From contig CANTFL010000073.1 in NCBI GenBank assembly GCA_947650285.1, forward strand, positions 248,001-312,000: a DNA stretch of 64,000 nucleotides. Reading direction: 5' to 3'. Positions 20,400-32,190 of this stretch are shown here, one piece after another (positions within the stretch are counted from its first letter, which is position 1; each line of letters opens with the position of its first letter). The notes below the pieces were generated by a model. That model had not been told where the DNA came from. It was given only the letters and a program-made list of their open reading frames with translations, and made no database searches. The translations under genes were made by a program, and so were the position numbers. Source of the DNA: Hyaloperonospora brassicae (taxonomy: Eukaryota > Oomycota > Peronosporomycetes > Peronosporales > Peronosporaceae).

Positions 20400-22287
20400 G
20401 TGCTGCAGGTTGAACGTGTTGTTGGGACATTTGATTGGCCTCAGGATCTGTGTACATCGATATTGTTCTGCTTCTGGAGGTTACTATGTATCGAATTGAT
20501 AGGTTGTCGTGGGTTGACAACAGGGCACCGTGAGTCGATAGCTGTAGTCATGTGGATCTTCGTCATGTTTGTCCGCACACGAGTGCCATTTAACAGCACC
20601 TATGCATGTACATCCGCCGCAAATCTGCTGTTGCGACAGTCGCCGGCGTTCGTTTCCGTGTTCTCTTGACAAAGTACTTGGAAACTAACTACACGAAGCA
20701 CAATGAAGTCGCACATACGCTATGGGCCTTTTCACCGCAATGATCTCGTGAGCGAAGGCAATGCTTGTGCCCCAATGCTGTACCTGCAGCTGCTCCTGGG
20801 AGCGATACGAAGTCACTTGGGTCGCCGCCTTGTCCTTGTCTCCATCAAATACCGTTCGAAACAGTACGCCCGAGCCAGCCTCACAAACATAGGCTCGAGC
20901 AACTGGAATATCAGAATTTGGCAATCGACCCGATTTCTTCGACCGTCTTGCTGCTATTCGTAGCTATTGTCAGTCGTGACCGTGGCAGAACACTCTCTTG
21001 TGAGTTCATCTCCAGTACTCGATATCCGAAATTTACAAGTGAATTTACTAAACATGTGCGACATTGAATTCGTGCTCGCGTAGCTTATCATAAAGGGAGA
21101 TACTTGCCGCTTCTTGAGCCCCACCGCTCCGTCTTTGCCAAACATCTTACAATCAGTGTCATCGCCCTTGCTTTTGCTGCTGTTGAGGCTGTCAGCATTT
21201 GCCGATGTTGTCCGCAGCCTCATCAGTATACAAAGCAGTTGTATGTGGTTTCTCCATGGCTTCTCTTGCTTCAGCGGATGTTAAAACTACAGCATCTGTC
21301 TTGATTCAGCCTGTAAAATGACTTACGGTGATATAAGAGCGTGACGTGCATACCTGAAGTGTGTAAACGTTACAAACACTGATGAGAGCCGACAAACCTG
21401 TATGGCCTCATAAATCACCATTCGGCTTGATAGCAGAGAGCGCACTCTTGCCGCTTCTGCATCTAATATGCCTCGTTGCCATAGATGTGACTGATGTCGC
21501 GATAGGGCTGTCGGTGCCAGTGTCGTCCAAGTCGACGCTATAGTCAGATCTACGGTATTGTCAACATGTCAGATATGTTTTAAATTAGCCCTAATAGCCT
21601 AAAATTCGTGGCGACGTACAGACTCCGGTCGTTTACTTGGGCAAAGAAGCGTAGTAACATCATGGCAAGTGTACGGCGGCCAGTGATACGAATGAACCTC
21701 ATTATGCATCAAGCGCTCACAATAATAACAACTTATTCCGGGATACACGCAAAAAGTGCTCAAAAAGCTACCCACTAAATTATCGAACACCTGTTCCATT
21801 CTGTTTATGATGTAGATAGGCTTCTAATCATGATCACGATTGATGATAAAAAGCAGTAAAATACTTTAAATGAACAGTATACATGAAATGTAGCAATCAT
21901 TAGCAATAACGCATAAAATAGCATCGAACATCTGATAACATCAAATCGTGATATTTGCATGATCAATGCGAATAAAGCGGTTTATTGATAATATGGTCAG
22001 CATAAACATGATGAATTATTCATTTTAATGTCGCCATTACCCGATTGCACTCCATAACCTGCTGACGCTTTCAAGTGCAATGCATCCAGAGTTGTTAGCA
22101 ACAATCTTTGTGCAACATCACCGTGCACAACAGACCCAGGTTGACATGAAAGGCCTCATTGTGTGGCGCTTGCATTTTTCCGTAGTCGCGACAGTGCATG
22201 TTAAGATTTCTTTTCGCGTTCAGTATTAAGATACATAGCCAGGCGTAAAAGACATATTGTCAGCTTCTAAGCCGTGAACACCCTTAC
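20400..22287. other. Transition from gene island to AT-rich repeat DNA
   Basis: On the minus strand, frames at 20954..21223 and 20685..20924 have a coding-like composition (for example VARAYVCEAGSGVLFRTVFD), but no coherent spliced gene could be built. From about 21,300 the DNA is AT-rich without recognisable genes. Confidence 0.35.
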
Positions 22288-22728
22288 TGTAACGGGGCAG
22301 CACGTTACATGAAATTGTCATTTAGAAGAAAATGACAATAAAGAATATCACGTTGAATATTCATTCAACAATATCACTAAATATAGTGATAATGTTGAGA
22401 TGACCGAAGGATCTACTCTTTGGATGATATCGTGATGATATCGACTCACCAATCGCTTCTAGACGCGCGAAATGGGTGGTGAGTAGACGTCATCATACAT
22501 TTAGTTATATTTAGAAAACTAAGTCAGGACGAACAGAGAAACAAGAGTTATAGGACTTAATTATATTGATGAGAGTTTTACTTTTACCACAACTAGAGTC
22601 TTCACCTTAGTCGTTCTTACCTTCCTCCGTGTGGTTCTACACCTAGCTGGGAACTGACCTTCACTGCTGTCAGTGATAGTTTGCTTCGTACTGGTTGACC
22701 AGTACGTAGTCGTCGGTATCCCTATACA
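22288..22728 (+). repeat. Element A 5' LTR
   Basis: 441 bp. Carries a series of perfect hairpins: TGTAACG/CGTTACA at the start, TTGTCATTT/AAATGACAA, TATCACT/AGTGATA (22372..22391), GATATC/GATATC (22426..22442), ACTCACCA/TGGTGAGT and, near the 3' end, CGTACTGGT/ACCAGTACG. Confidence 0.92.
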
Positions 22729-22748
22729 CCTGGTAGCACTATGTAGTC
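22729..22748 (+). promoter_or_regulatory. Primer-binding-site-like sequence of element A
   Basis: TGGTAGCACTATGTAG begins two bases inside the LTR. The same TGGTAGCACT..GTAG motif is found at the same place inside the 5' LTRs of B (complement of 42640..42658) and C (complement of 53497..53515). The priming tRNA could not be named. Confidence 0.6.
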
Positions 22749-22891
22749 CGTCCAAGTACCACAATCGCATCGCCCAACATAAAAATGTTGGACGAAGTGA
22801 AGGTGACATATTTCACGGAATTTGTGAAAGCTACTCTATTTGAGTGATATCGATTGGAGTGCAATCGAACGAATGGAGTGCGATTGAACGA

Positions 22892-23900
22892 ATGAGCTCG
22901 ACCATTAACGAAGAAGCTATCTGGTCCATTCTATCCACAAGGGATGATGATCATCAGAATATCGTCATCAGCAAGTTCTCGCAACGACTTGATGATTCGC
23001 GAGCGCAGTTACCCTTGTTGCAACAACAACATCACCAGCGGACTGAAACACTGAGACAGTCTCAGTCCGCAGGGTCGACGCGTGAGCGTCGACCGGAATC
23101 TTTAAACCTAGAGATCTTCAATTGTCGGGGGGGTCAATGAAGACTCCATGCTGAGATAATTCGTTAAGGTAGACTATTCCATCGAAGCCCATCGCATCGA
23201 TGATGAGTGAATGCAAGTCGCATTTGCTCAGTCGCAATTGGCAGGATACGCCAGAAATTGGGCCCTGGACCTCCCGTTAAACTACCCAAACGTGTTTGGG
23301 TCGTTAAACATCTTCAAGACCCTGCTCAGCGAAACGTTTTAGCCGCCCAGGGCAGAGTTCATAAGTCTTTCAGATCTCCTGGAGATTAAAGAGGGTAAGC
23401 TTAAGGCTCCACTTACTCTCAACACGTGCACAACCTTGCAAGTTGCATGGTTTTGAACCCTGTGAGTGAATTTGTGTTGATCACAATCTTTATTCAAGAA
23501 CTTTCAGATGGCCTCGTCAGGTACCACCTTTTTCGCGGATAGCTGAAGTCGCTCCCAGAAGCAATCTACGCTGCGGAGCAGAAAGATTTTTTGTGAGACA
23601 GGCCCACACTACGCTGACCCCCTAAAGTCGAATAGACGACCGGCGGTCGAAGATCCAGGGCCAATGGACCTCTGTTATGTCGAGGGCGAGAAACCTCGCC
23701 GTGCTAACGACAAGCGATTGGTGCGATGCCATCGCTATCACGAGCTGACACACTACGCATATGAATGCGGTATCCCTCTCTAAGAACCTCGTGGAATAAG
23801 CGTAGTGACCTTCCACCAGCCAGACGAACTGAAGGACGAGGGTCCGAAGCTGTTTCAAAGACACGAGAGCGAGGCAAAATATCAACAAATGGACGGGGTC
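22892..23900 (+). pseudogene. Element A gag, decayed
   Basis: Starts MSSTINEEAIWSIL, like the MSSTVGEL start of the intact gag in element B, but stops at 23138. Downstream fragments in shifted frames retain MDLCYVEGEKPR and a damaged zinc knuckle (RCHRYHELTHYAYEC, where the second Cys has become Tyr). No full protein can be made. Confidence 0.75.
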
Positions 23901-23934
23901 AGTAGGGCGAAGCGCCCTACTGATCCAGCAACAT
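23888..23934 (+). other. Remnant of the gag-pol frameshift stem-loop in element A
   Basis: CAGTAGGGC..GCCCTACTG (9-bp stem) remains, but the slippery run seen in element B reads CAACAAAT here, so the signal is broken. Confidence 0.6.
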
Positions 23935-24133
23935 CAAAACAATTTGCAAATCGCTTGACGAAGGTTGCTCCTGATATCTAGTGTCTTCGTGTCTCTGCAT
24001 ATGGTGAGGAGTTGTCCCTCATCACCTTGCGTTGGAGGAGAAAAAGTAGTTGTCACTTTGCGCCCTAGATGACTGTGGGGCGTCGAACAATTTTGTTCGT
24101 AACCAGTCACTATAGGTCGGAAGTTTTAACTTC

Positions 24134-25130
24134 GTGGAGTGGGACACCTTTCCAACGAGAATGACGGTACGCATAGTGACAGGCGCATCGATTAATGTGA
24201 AGAAACGTGTAGCCGGAATCTACAACACGTTGAAAGACGAGCAGTACGATGATGATTTCATCGTACTCGATCTGGATGACAAGTTTGATGTCATCCTAGG
24301 ACTACCTTGGCTCAAAAGATACGAGCCAAGGGTGAGCTGGAAGCATCAATCAGTAACGATGACTGTCGCTTGTTCATCAGACGACCATCTCATGAACATC
24401 TTTGAGCGTCCACAAGCGTGTGGATGTTCTGCGAGTGAGTGCGATGGCCTCACTCGTGGTACGATCGTTAGCACGACTGTACAAGACCGCAATGTAGATG
24501 TAATTTCCCAAAGTAATCGTGACATTGGATGTCTTGGACAATGACGGATCAAGAGTAGGCGATTACACGCTTGATCAGGTTCCGCCTCCGAAGTTAACGA
24601 CGGATATAACTCATTTGCCAACGTTAAAACCAAAATTGTTCTTACATGATCTGCGTAGTGGCAAAATTAAGCATATCCTTGTACTCTCCGCGGAGGAAGA
24701 GTACGTCACCGATATTCTATCGGCGATGGTTTTTGATGAGAACGAAAGGGTTCTCATCATCCCATCGATGGACAAAAGTGTCCTCGATGAGAAGACTCGG
24801 ATTGAGCGATACACGTCTCAATCCTGGGAGTCACTTCAGGCAAATCCTTTGTATAAGGATTTGATCGAATTCAGGGATGTGTTCCCTGAATCCTTACCTT
24901 GCGAGTTGCCTAAGGACAAAGGCACTCGACACGAGATCGAGCTCAAACCGGGCTCGAAGTACTGTGTCATGAGGCAGTGGCCACTGCCTCGTGAACAAGT
25001 ACTAGCGATCGACAAGTTCTTTGCCGATCGCTTAGCAGCGGGCCATGTGAGGGAATCAACATCCCCTCATAGCTTTGAACTTCTGTGTGCGAAAGGCCAC
25101 AGGAGGGTGGCGGATAGTGAACGCATTTAA
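24134..25130 (+). pseudogene. Element A pol: protease-linker and RT start
   Basis: The region 24134..24544 encodes the end of the aspartic protease domain (DKFDVILGLPWLKRYEP and upstream). It is identical over 136 residues with 51675..52085 of element C, including the same premature end. The next frame (24519..25130) leads into RT with DKGTRHEIELKPGSKYCVM. Confidence 0.85.
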
Positions 25131-26222
25131 CAAGTTGAATGCTGGAATGGTACCGGCTCAGACGCCGATACCGAGGAAGGACGTAATTATAGATGGTATG
25201 TCAAAGAGTACCATCTTTTCGTCCATGGATCTGATGGATGGATTCTATCAGATCTTCATGCGTGAATGGGACATGCCGTTCACAGCAGCGAGCACCCCCA
25301 GCGGTATGCTGTGTGAGTGGCTAGTGCTGCTATAGGGGCTGAGCAACGCCTCTGCAACATTTAACAGATGTGTCATAAATCTGTTGAGACCGGTGCGCTA
25401 TTTCGCACCGAGTTACTTCGACGATGTGTTCGTCCATAGCCGGGATATGGACGGAAAGACGGACGTGGAAGTTTACAGAACACACGTTCGTCAGGTTCTT
25501 CAACTTATGCGCAAGTATAAGTTGTACGCCAACCTCAAGAAGTGCATTTTCGCGGCTAGCGAGACACCACTTCTTGGGTGAATTTTGGGTAAACACGGCG
25601 TACGCCCTGATCCCGAAAAGATCAAGGCGATCACCGACTGGCCTGTGCCAGTCGATACCAAGAGAGTTCGTAAGTTTCTTGGGATAGCAGCGTACTTGCA
25701 CAAGTACTTGCGCAACTACGCCGAGATGACCGTGCATCTTTCTTGTTTACTAAAGAAAAATGTGAAGTGGTCATGGAACGCTGACTGTCAGCGTTCCTTT
25801 GAAGGTATCTAGCAGAGCTTGATGCAATCGACCATACTGGCGATTGCAGATCAGGACAGGCCATTTCATGTGGTATGTGATGCCAGCGATTTTGCGATCG
25901 GCTGTGCGTTAATGCAATTTGACACAGATGGCTCAGAGCGCGTCATCTGCTATCAATCGCGTCAGCTGCACCAGATGAACGCAAATACTCAGTGCATGAC
26001 AAGGAACGCCTTGCCATGAAGTACGCACTGGCCAAGTTTCGCGCCTATCTCTTGGGAGATAGACCGTTCATCGTTTACACGGACCATGCATCACTACGCA
26101 AGGCCGTCAACAGTCTCCACCTCTTGCAGAGAATGGCTAGTTGGTTATCTTTTTTTGCGGAGTACAACTTCTCCGTGGATTATAAACTGGGACGACTAAA
26201 CGTCGTCGCTGATGCGCTTTAG
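25075..26222 (+). pseudogene. Element A pol: reverse transcriptase and RNase H, with stops
   Basis: The RT palm motif YFAPSYFDDVFVHSRDMDG keeps the catalytic DD. In-frame stops occur at the LVLL*GLS position (TAG, 25333), after PLLG (TGA, 25579) and after FEGI (TAG, 25810). RNase H (FHVVCDASDFAIGCALMQFD .. YTDHASLRKAV) follows with a frameshift near 25,990 and a stop at 26220. Confidence 0.88.
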
Positions 26223-26559
26223 CGTCGTCACGATTTCGAGCCGACTACACGCGTTTACAGTAAGGCATTGCCCACTGTTGCGGCACTATCAGTCAGTGTG
26301 TCGTCGTCGCCATTACTCGACGACGTGAGGAAGGCTTACGCAGGAGATATGAATCTCCACTGTCCAATGGATCATCTTACGAATTCATTCCGCAAATTCG
26401 ACAAGTGTTTGCCGGCTCTTTAGCGTTCTTTGGATCGCCATACGACTCGCAATGGGTTAATGTACTACACAGCAGTTGCAGACGTTACACCTCGTGTTGT
26501 CGCACCCGATCATGACTATTGAGCTTGAGCATCATTATTTAATGTCAGGATGCGACAAC

Positions 26560-27260
26560 AGGCGGGCATCGTGGTAGTGAAAAGTTTTACCTCACGGTAA
26601 GTCATGACTTTTACTGGCCCCGCCAGTATCAGTTTGTTCGCAATTACATTCGTTCTTGCGAAGTCTGTCTGCGAAAGAAGCCTAGTCCTTTATCCAGTGC
26701 ACCATTGCAACCTCTTCCGGTCCCGTCAGAGTGTTCAAAATCCGTTTCCATGGACTTTGTTTTCGGGTTTCACGAAGACTTTCACATAAATAATGGTATT
26801 CTTGTGCTTGTATATTGTTTTAGCGAGATGTTGCATTATGCTGCAGTAACTAAATCGATAACGCACACAAATGTGCGCGTGTCTTCATCGACACAGTGTT
26901 TCGACTTGACGGATTACCCCGTGAACTCGTGTCCAGCCGTGACCCTCGGTTCACGGCGGAGTTTTGGTAATCCGTGTTCCGCACTATGAGAACACGGTTA
27001 AAGATATCCACCTCTGACCACCTCGAAAAGGAACGTCCGACAGAACGTGCAAACCGTGTTTTTGAGGAGATAATTCGAGGGCACGTGCAATCCTTTTCGA
27101 GTTGGATTGAGTTCTTAACAATGGTCGAATTCGCCATCAACAGCTTCGTGCATGCGTCCACCACGCATAAACCGTTTCACGTGAATGGCTTATGCCACTT
27201 ACAAATTCCTGCCCTCATCCAGAGCGACTATGGGTTAAGGGGGGGAGACTCGCTCGAGCA
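26560..27260 (+). pseudogene. Element A integrase, decayed
   Basis: Fragments in several frames match the H2C2 finger region, the MDFVFGF start of the catalytic core, the DPRF block and HASTTHKPFHVNGL of the core C-terminus. Heavily frameshifted. Confidence 0.8.
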
Positions 27261-27925
27261 AAACCCGTTTTGGCTCTTGCTCATCACTTATCACCGCTCA
27301 CGCCGATACGTTTGATGCCGATGTCGACTACGCCGACATCGAAGAAGTCGAGCTTAGCAGTAGCGATGACGCTGGTGCTACATCATACAATGATGGCGAT
27401 GCTAAAAAAAGTAGCATCGTCAACGACAATGCCAGCGAGAAAGAAGACACCCTTGCTGAAGAAGAGAATGACCTCTTAGCAGTGCGCACAAGGTATACTG
27501 TAAGACACAACAACGAGCCAGCAGAGAGCTTTCTGTTGAATCGATAGGCGTTATTCCGTTTCGGTCGGGACTCCATCGCTAACGCATTCGGCCGCCAGAA
27601 ACGGAACGCAGATAAGAATGGAAGAGAAAATGTTCTAATATATAAGGTTAACGACGTAGTACTACTGTCTACGGTAAAGCTACCCGGATATGTAGTCACT
27701 AATGTCGGCAGTAGTAAACAACTACCGAAATATATTGTTCCCTCTAGTGTATTGCACCGCAAAAGCAACGCATACACAATTGAGTTGCCTCGCAGGATGG
27801 CACGCATCCTAAGTTTAATTTTAGTCGTCTCCACCCGTACTTTCAGCAATAAGCCTCTTAAGAGAACGGATACAGCACCACGCTTGAGAATACCCAACAG
27901 ATTCTCATAATCACGGACCAATATC

Positions 27926-29337
27926 TCAAGTTAATCCTGCAGCAACGCAGACTCGCGACGCCGCCGATAGCTCGTCGCGCAGGACCCAACGCTCTCGTTC
28001 GTTCTCAAGCTTAGCGAACACGAAATCCGATAGGTCTTTCTCCCGATCGGTACGGAGACGTCGCACAGTCGTCAGCACGTCTTGCAGACGATTGTGCTCG
28101 TGCTCCACGTCCTCCTTCAACTCGATTAAGACGCGTCCATGATAACCCAAAGTATCATGCAGGCCCGGCAGCTGAGCCGGACCTTGTCTTTCCACCAGCA
28201 CCATTGAAGCCACTGGTGGATTCTCACGGTGGTCGACGCTTTCAGGTGGGGCGTATAATTAGCCACCGCGTTAAGAACGGGAAACGGACAAGTTAATTTG
28301 CCCGCTGGCGTGGGTATCCACCTTCGTATGACAGCTAGGAGCCTTGGTCCCAGCTGATGGCTGATGTTGAGGGTCTCGTCCTCCAGTACGACGAGGCGCA
28401 TCCGATCGGGTCTTGGTCCTATCGGTAAACACGCGCTTTTGACGCTTGCAGACGGATTGCAAGTTTGCAATCGCGTCCCGCCTCTCAGCCGAGATGTGTG
28501 CCCTTCCCAGGGAGAATTTAGAAAACACACGTCGTAATGGGCACGTTGCGAGTTTTCAACACAACTCGCACAAGGTTTACCCCGTGTCAGGCAAGGAATG
28601 CCTGCCTCACGCAAAGAGCAATACAGCCGGTACCTTGCACCAATTGGCGCTCGCTTTTTAAATTCGACGCGTACTGTTTCAAGTTTTTGAAGCCATCCTT
28701 CTTGTCCAAAATTTTTTATCGATTTGGAGGAACGCGTTTCACGCCGCCAAAAGCGAGACATGTCTCGCTTTTGGTTACCATTGTGTCATCGATTCTTAAC
28801 GAAAGCATCGAGATAGAAGTCTTCTTCAGCGCGAAAGTTCTTCGCACTGGATGTTAAGCCATGCAGCTTATCGCATCGAACAATTGAATTCGATGGTGTT
28901 GGCTTGTCTCGTGAGACAAGCTATTGATGAGCTGTTTGGACAAGCTCCACGGCTGAAGCTCATCGCGCTTCGACGTGGTACCTATGCTAAAACCACAGAT
29001 TTCAGTATGACGACGTCTCGCGCCATCGTCAACTCTCTCGTGAGAAGTCGCACGAGCTGACTGTTGTGATGGGTAATCGGACTCACCATCGTATTCACTA
29101 TCGCTTCCGAACTTACTGTGACGCATGTCGCGAGTCCGTTCGTTCGGCAGGTCAATTGATGAACGAGGCACCGCAGGCGATCTCGATGCCTCTAAAGCCT
29201 TTTGCGAGTCAGACACATCTGGTTCGCCAAAGCAGCTACCCCTACTCGGGGCCACCGTGTGCTTGTTCTGTGTTATCTTCCGCAGCGGCTTGTGCAGCAA
29301 CGTGATGCGCGGTCTTTGAGTCACCCCTCATAGACAT
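27926..29337 (-). pseudogene. Element A antisense ORF (aORF)
   Basis: Homologue of the element B aORF on the strand opposite to pol. The ATG at 29337 gives MSMRGDS, as in B, and stops and frameshifts follow. Conserved blocks are [48 protein letters not shown], the Cys motif in IPCLTRGKPCASCVENSQRA and a C-terminal coiled coil (ELKEDVEHEHNRLQDVL). Function unknown. Confidence 0.72.
28236..28410 (+). pseudogene. Element A integrase chromodomain, decayed
   Basis: RFQVGRIISH .. FARWRGYPPSYDS .. LMADVEGLVLQYDEAHP reads in one frame across two stops. This identifies the element as a chromovirus. It lies antisense to the aORF. Confidence 0.75.
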
Positions 29338-29467
29338 GTAAATCTTACGAGGCAAAGTCAGAATGAATGGATTCGACCAACGAGTGCTTCCCCGTCACGC
29401 TAGTGTCTATCGGGTGGCCACCAAGTTTCTATATTAACCCGGTGATCATAAGTTTAGGTGGGATTGA

Positions 29468-29908
29468 TGAAACGGTGTAGCCCGTTACATGAAATTGTCA
29501 TTTAGGAGAAAATGACAGTAAAGAATATCACGTTGAATATTCATTCAACAATATCACTAAATATAGTGATAATGTTGAGATGACCGAAGGATCTACTCTT
29601 TGGATGATATCGTGATGATATCGACTCACCAATCGCTTCTAGACGCGCGAAATGGGTGGTGAGTAGACGTCATCATACATTTAGTTATATTTAGAAAACT
29701 AAGTCAGGACAAACAGAGAAACAAGAGTTATGGGACTTAATTATATTGATGAGAGTTTTACTTTTACCACAACTAGAGTCTTCACCTTAGTCGTTCTTAC
29801 CTTCCTCCGTGTGGTTCTACACCTAGCTGGGAACTGACCTTCACTGCTGTCAGTGATAGTTTGCTTCGTACTGGTTGACCGGTACGTAGTCGTCGGTTCC
29901 CCATTACA
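29468..29908 (+). repeat. Element A 3' LTR
   Basis: 441 bp, near-identical to the 5' copy. Where it differs in the terminal hairpin (ACCGGTACG against ACCAGTACG) the change leaves a G-U wobble. Preceded by a short purine-rich AGGTGGGA, a possible polypurine tract. Confidence 0.92.
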
Positions 29909-32190
29909 CCTACCGGGAAAATTTCATTTTATTTTGCTATTCCGCAGCGTATCGGAGTCTGTCATTAAAATAAGCTTGTTTCTGTTTTGGTATGGTGTGC
30001 TGACCCTAATGTTGCAAATTATCCGATACTTCGAGAAAGGTAAATTATCTATGCTATCCTAGTTTGAGAATCCTGGCTGAATAATTGGCTGTCTGCTTCA
30101 GCCGATTAATCCACATCGAGAACGGTGGATACCCTGGTCATCAGCGAACGTGTGCCAAACCATAATTGCTTAGTTAGCGAGCAGATACTTTCATGTACAT
30201 TGGAAATGACCATCGATGTCTCGAGGCAGTGACTGACGTTTTTGCGGACTGTTTCTACGAACGATAGTCGGCCAGGTGTGCGCGATCTCGTAGCGAATGT
30301 TTGGTGGCCACAGCAGTGTCTGCTGCACGATTATCCCCTTTGTCATTCCCGGTAGCGACGGGCCCATATTGCGACTGCGACATCAAATGTTAGTGACCAC
30401 GCTTTGCGATGAGGTTGCCGCAAGGTGAAACTGATGGATTCAGGGATAAAGCTGGATATGGTCGACATGCACAGAACGTTCTATGATTTCATGCGGCGGA
30501 GTTAAGTTCCTGTCTTTTCCTGACACATACCGTGGAGTAAATGAAAGAGAAAGACGACGATAAAAAACCCGGTTTTTTTGTTGTCTTCTTTTTTAAGTGC
30601 CATTCTGGTCATGTCAATAACCTAATTAACATATGTTTTGCGTAAGGGCTTTCGCGCTTGAAGCTACAATACAGAAAAAATCTGTGTTAAAGCTGCAATA
30701 GAATAGTTAAATACCTCTTAATTTCAGGTGCATGTAAGTGCGGATAAAATTTTCATTTTTAGCAAACGCTTGCTTCGTAAAACATAACGGCACTTATTCA
30801 AGCGTAGTCCATTACTGTCATAATTTTCTTTCATTATGTTAAACTTTCCGTTCTGATATGCGACTTTTCGCTCACCAATAATTGCGCGCTTCTAGCATTC
30901 ATTGAGATATTTTCTCGGCGGATGCCTATAAATACCCGGGGTACTCTGCGAGTACGCTGGGCTCGTACTCCTTCGAGAAATTTACCCCTCATTCCAAAAT
31001 GGGGCTTTTCGGCCTAGCCGGGCTTCCAGCCTACCCAGCTATCACACACCCAAGGGTGCGGGTGGCAGGGCGGCCATCTCATCGGATGGCTGATTTTCGA
31101 AATATTGGCCTATCTCCGGCCCCCAAAGATCTAAATCCCACTACGGGTGTCGATCCAGGTACCTCACGTTTTTAGTTTCACTTCTAGCATTCATTAAACG
31201 CTTTGTAAAATAAAAAGGTGAGATATACTGGATAATCTGCAAAAAATTGTACGGTTTATATCGACATGTAAGATAATATCCACTGAGGTGATATTCGCAT
31301 TAACAGTTATATGAGTCAAAGTCAAGCGACGGCTCACCCCGCTTACACGTATAGTGATAAGGTTCGTTGATGAGCAATGTGAGACCTTACGTCATGTATT
31401 ATACAGGCTTGTGGCCCTGACAAGAATCGTTTCTCTTGCAAATATAAGATCAAACGGATTCCCGTGCCTTATCTGAATGGAATTTATGCGCGATTAATAG
31501 AAGAGATAGGTTTTGGCATCAATTCAATGATAGTCGTTGTCTATACCATCATTGGATCTCGTACAAATACGAAGGCGAATAAATCTCGGAGTACATTCTT
31601 AGTCGGATGTGATAATTTGTAAGTGAACCAATATTACTGATCTGAAGATTGTATCGGAAGCTGTCAAAGTGAAAGATGCAGCAACGAAGTTACTTCATGT
31701 GCAAAAACACAAATTTTGATGAGTTTATTTCTTTGTAAATGGCATGCGTGATCGAGATGGCATCTTTTTTGTATAGCGCGGCGCTTTTTTTTGTGGAAGT
31801 CCGATAAAGAAATACCGCAACTTTTTCATCTTTTAAGGCCATTTTCGATGTTGGTTTCTATTAAAATTACACCGGAAAAGTACTAATATGATATATGCCA
31901 CTAGTAATGTGGGATGTGGCAATTACGAACGTGCAGGTAGAATTTTACGGGAGAATTGGACTAGGAATAAGTATTTGCGTACTTATCACCAAAGTAAATT
32001 CACTTCGCAACTTCCTTTTCTCTCACACATCATCCTTATCAAATTTAAAGCCGCTGAAGATGCTCAGGAACAAGACCCTTCGCTCCCATATATGCGAAGA
32101 AGTCTTAAGTCATCCCTCAAAGCAACAATTTACTTCACAGCTAGTTCGTCATACGAATGACGCTGTCGAGGAGGGGACTACTAGCGCACA
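29909..32190. other. AT-rich spacer, possibly with a short GC-rich insertion
   Basis: No gene recognised. A GC-rich block at about 30,920..31,175 stands out from AT-rich flanks. Its end GGTGTCGATCC resembles a tRNA-like B box, so a SINE-like element is possible but not shown. Confidence 0.3.

Larger units (their letters stand above)
22288..29908 (+). mobile_element. Element A: Ty3/gypsy chromovirus, decayed
   Basis: Full-length LTR retrotransposon of about 7.6 kb with 441-bp LTRs that align at a constant offset of 7180. Order on the + strand: LTR, PBS-like site, gag, protease, RT, RNase H, integrase, chromodomain, LTR. All coding parts carry stops or frameshifts. An additional ORF lies on the opposite strand between the integrase and the 3' LTR. 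Flanks are CTTAC (22283..22287) and CCTAC (29909..29913), a target duplication with one mismatch. The LTR ends TGTAAC..TACA give the TG..CA termini. Confidence 0.93.
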
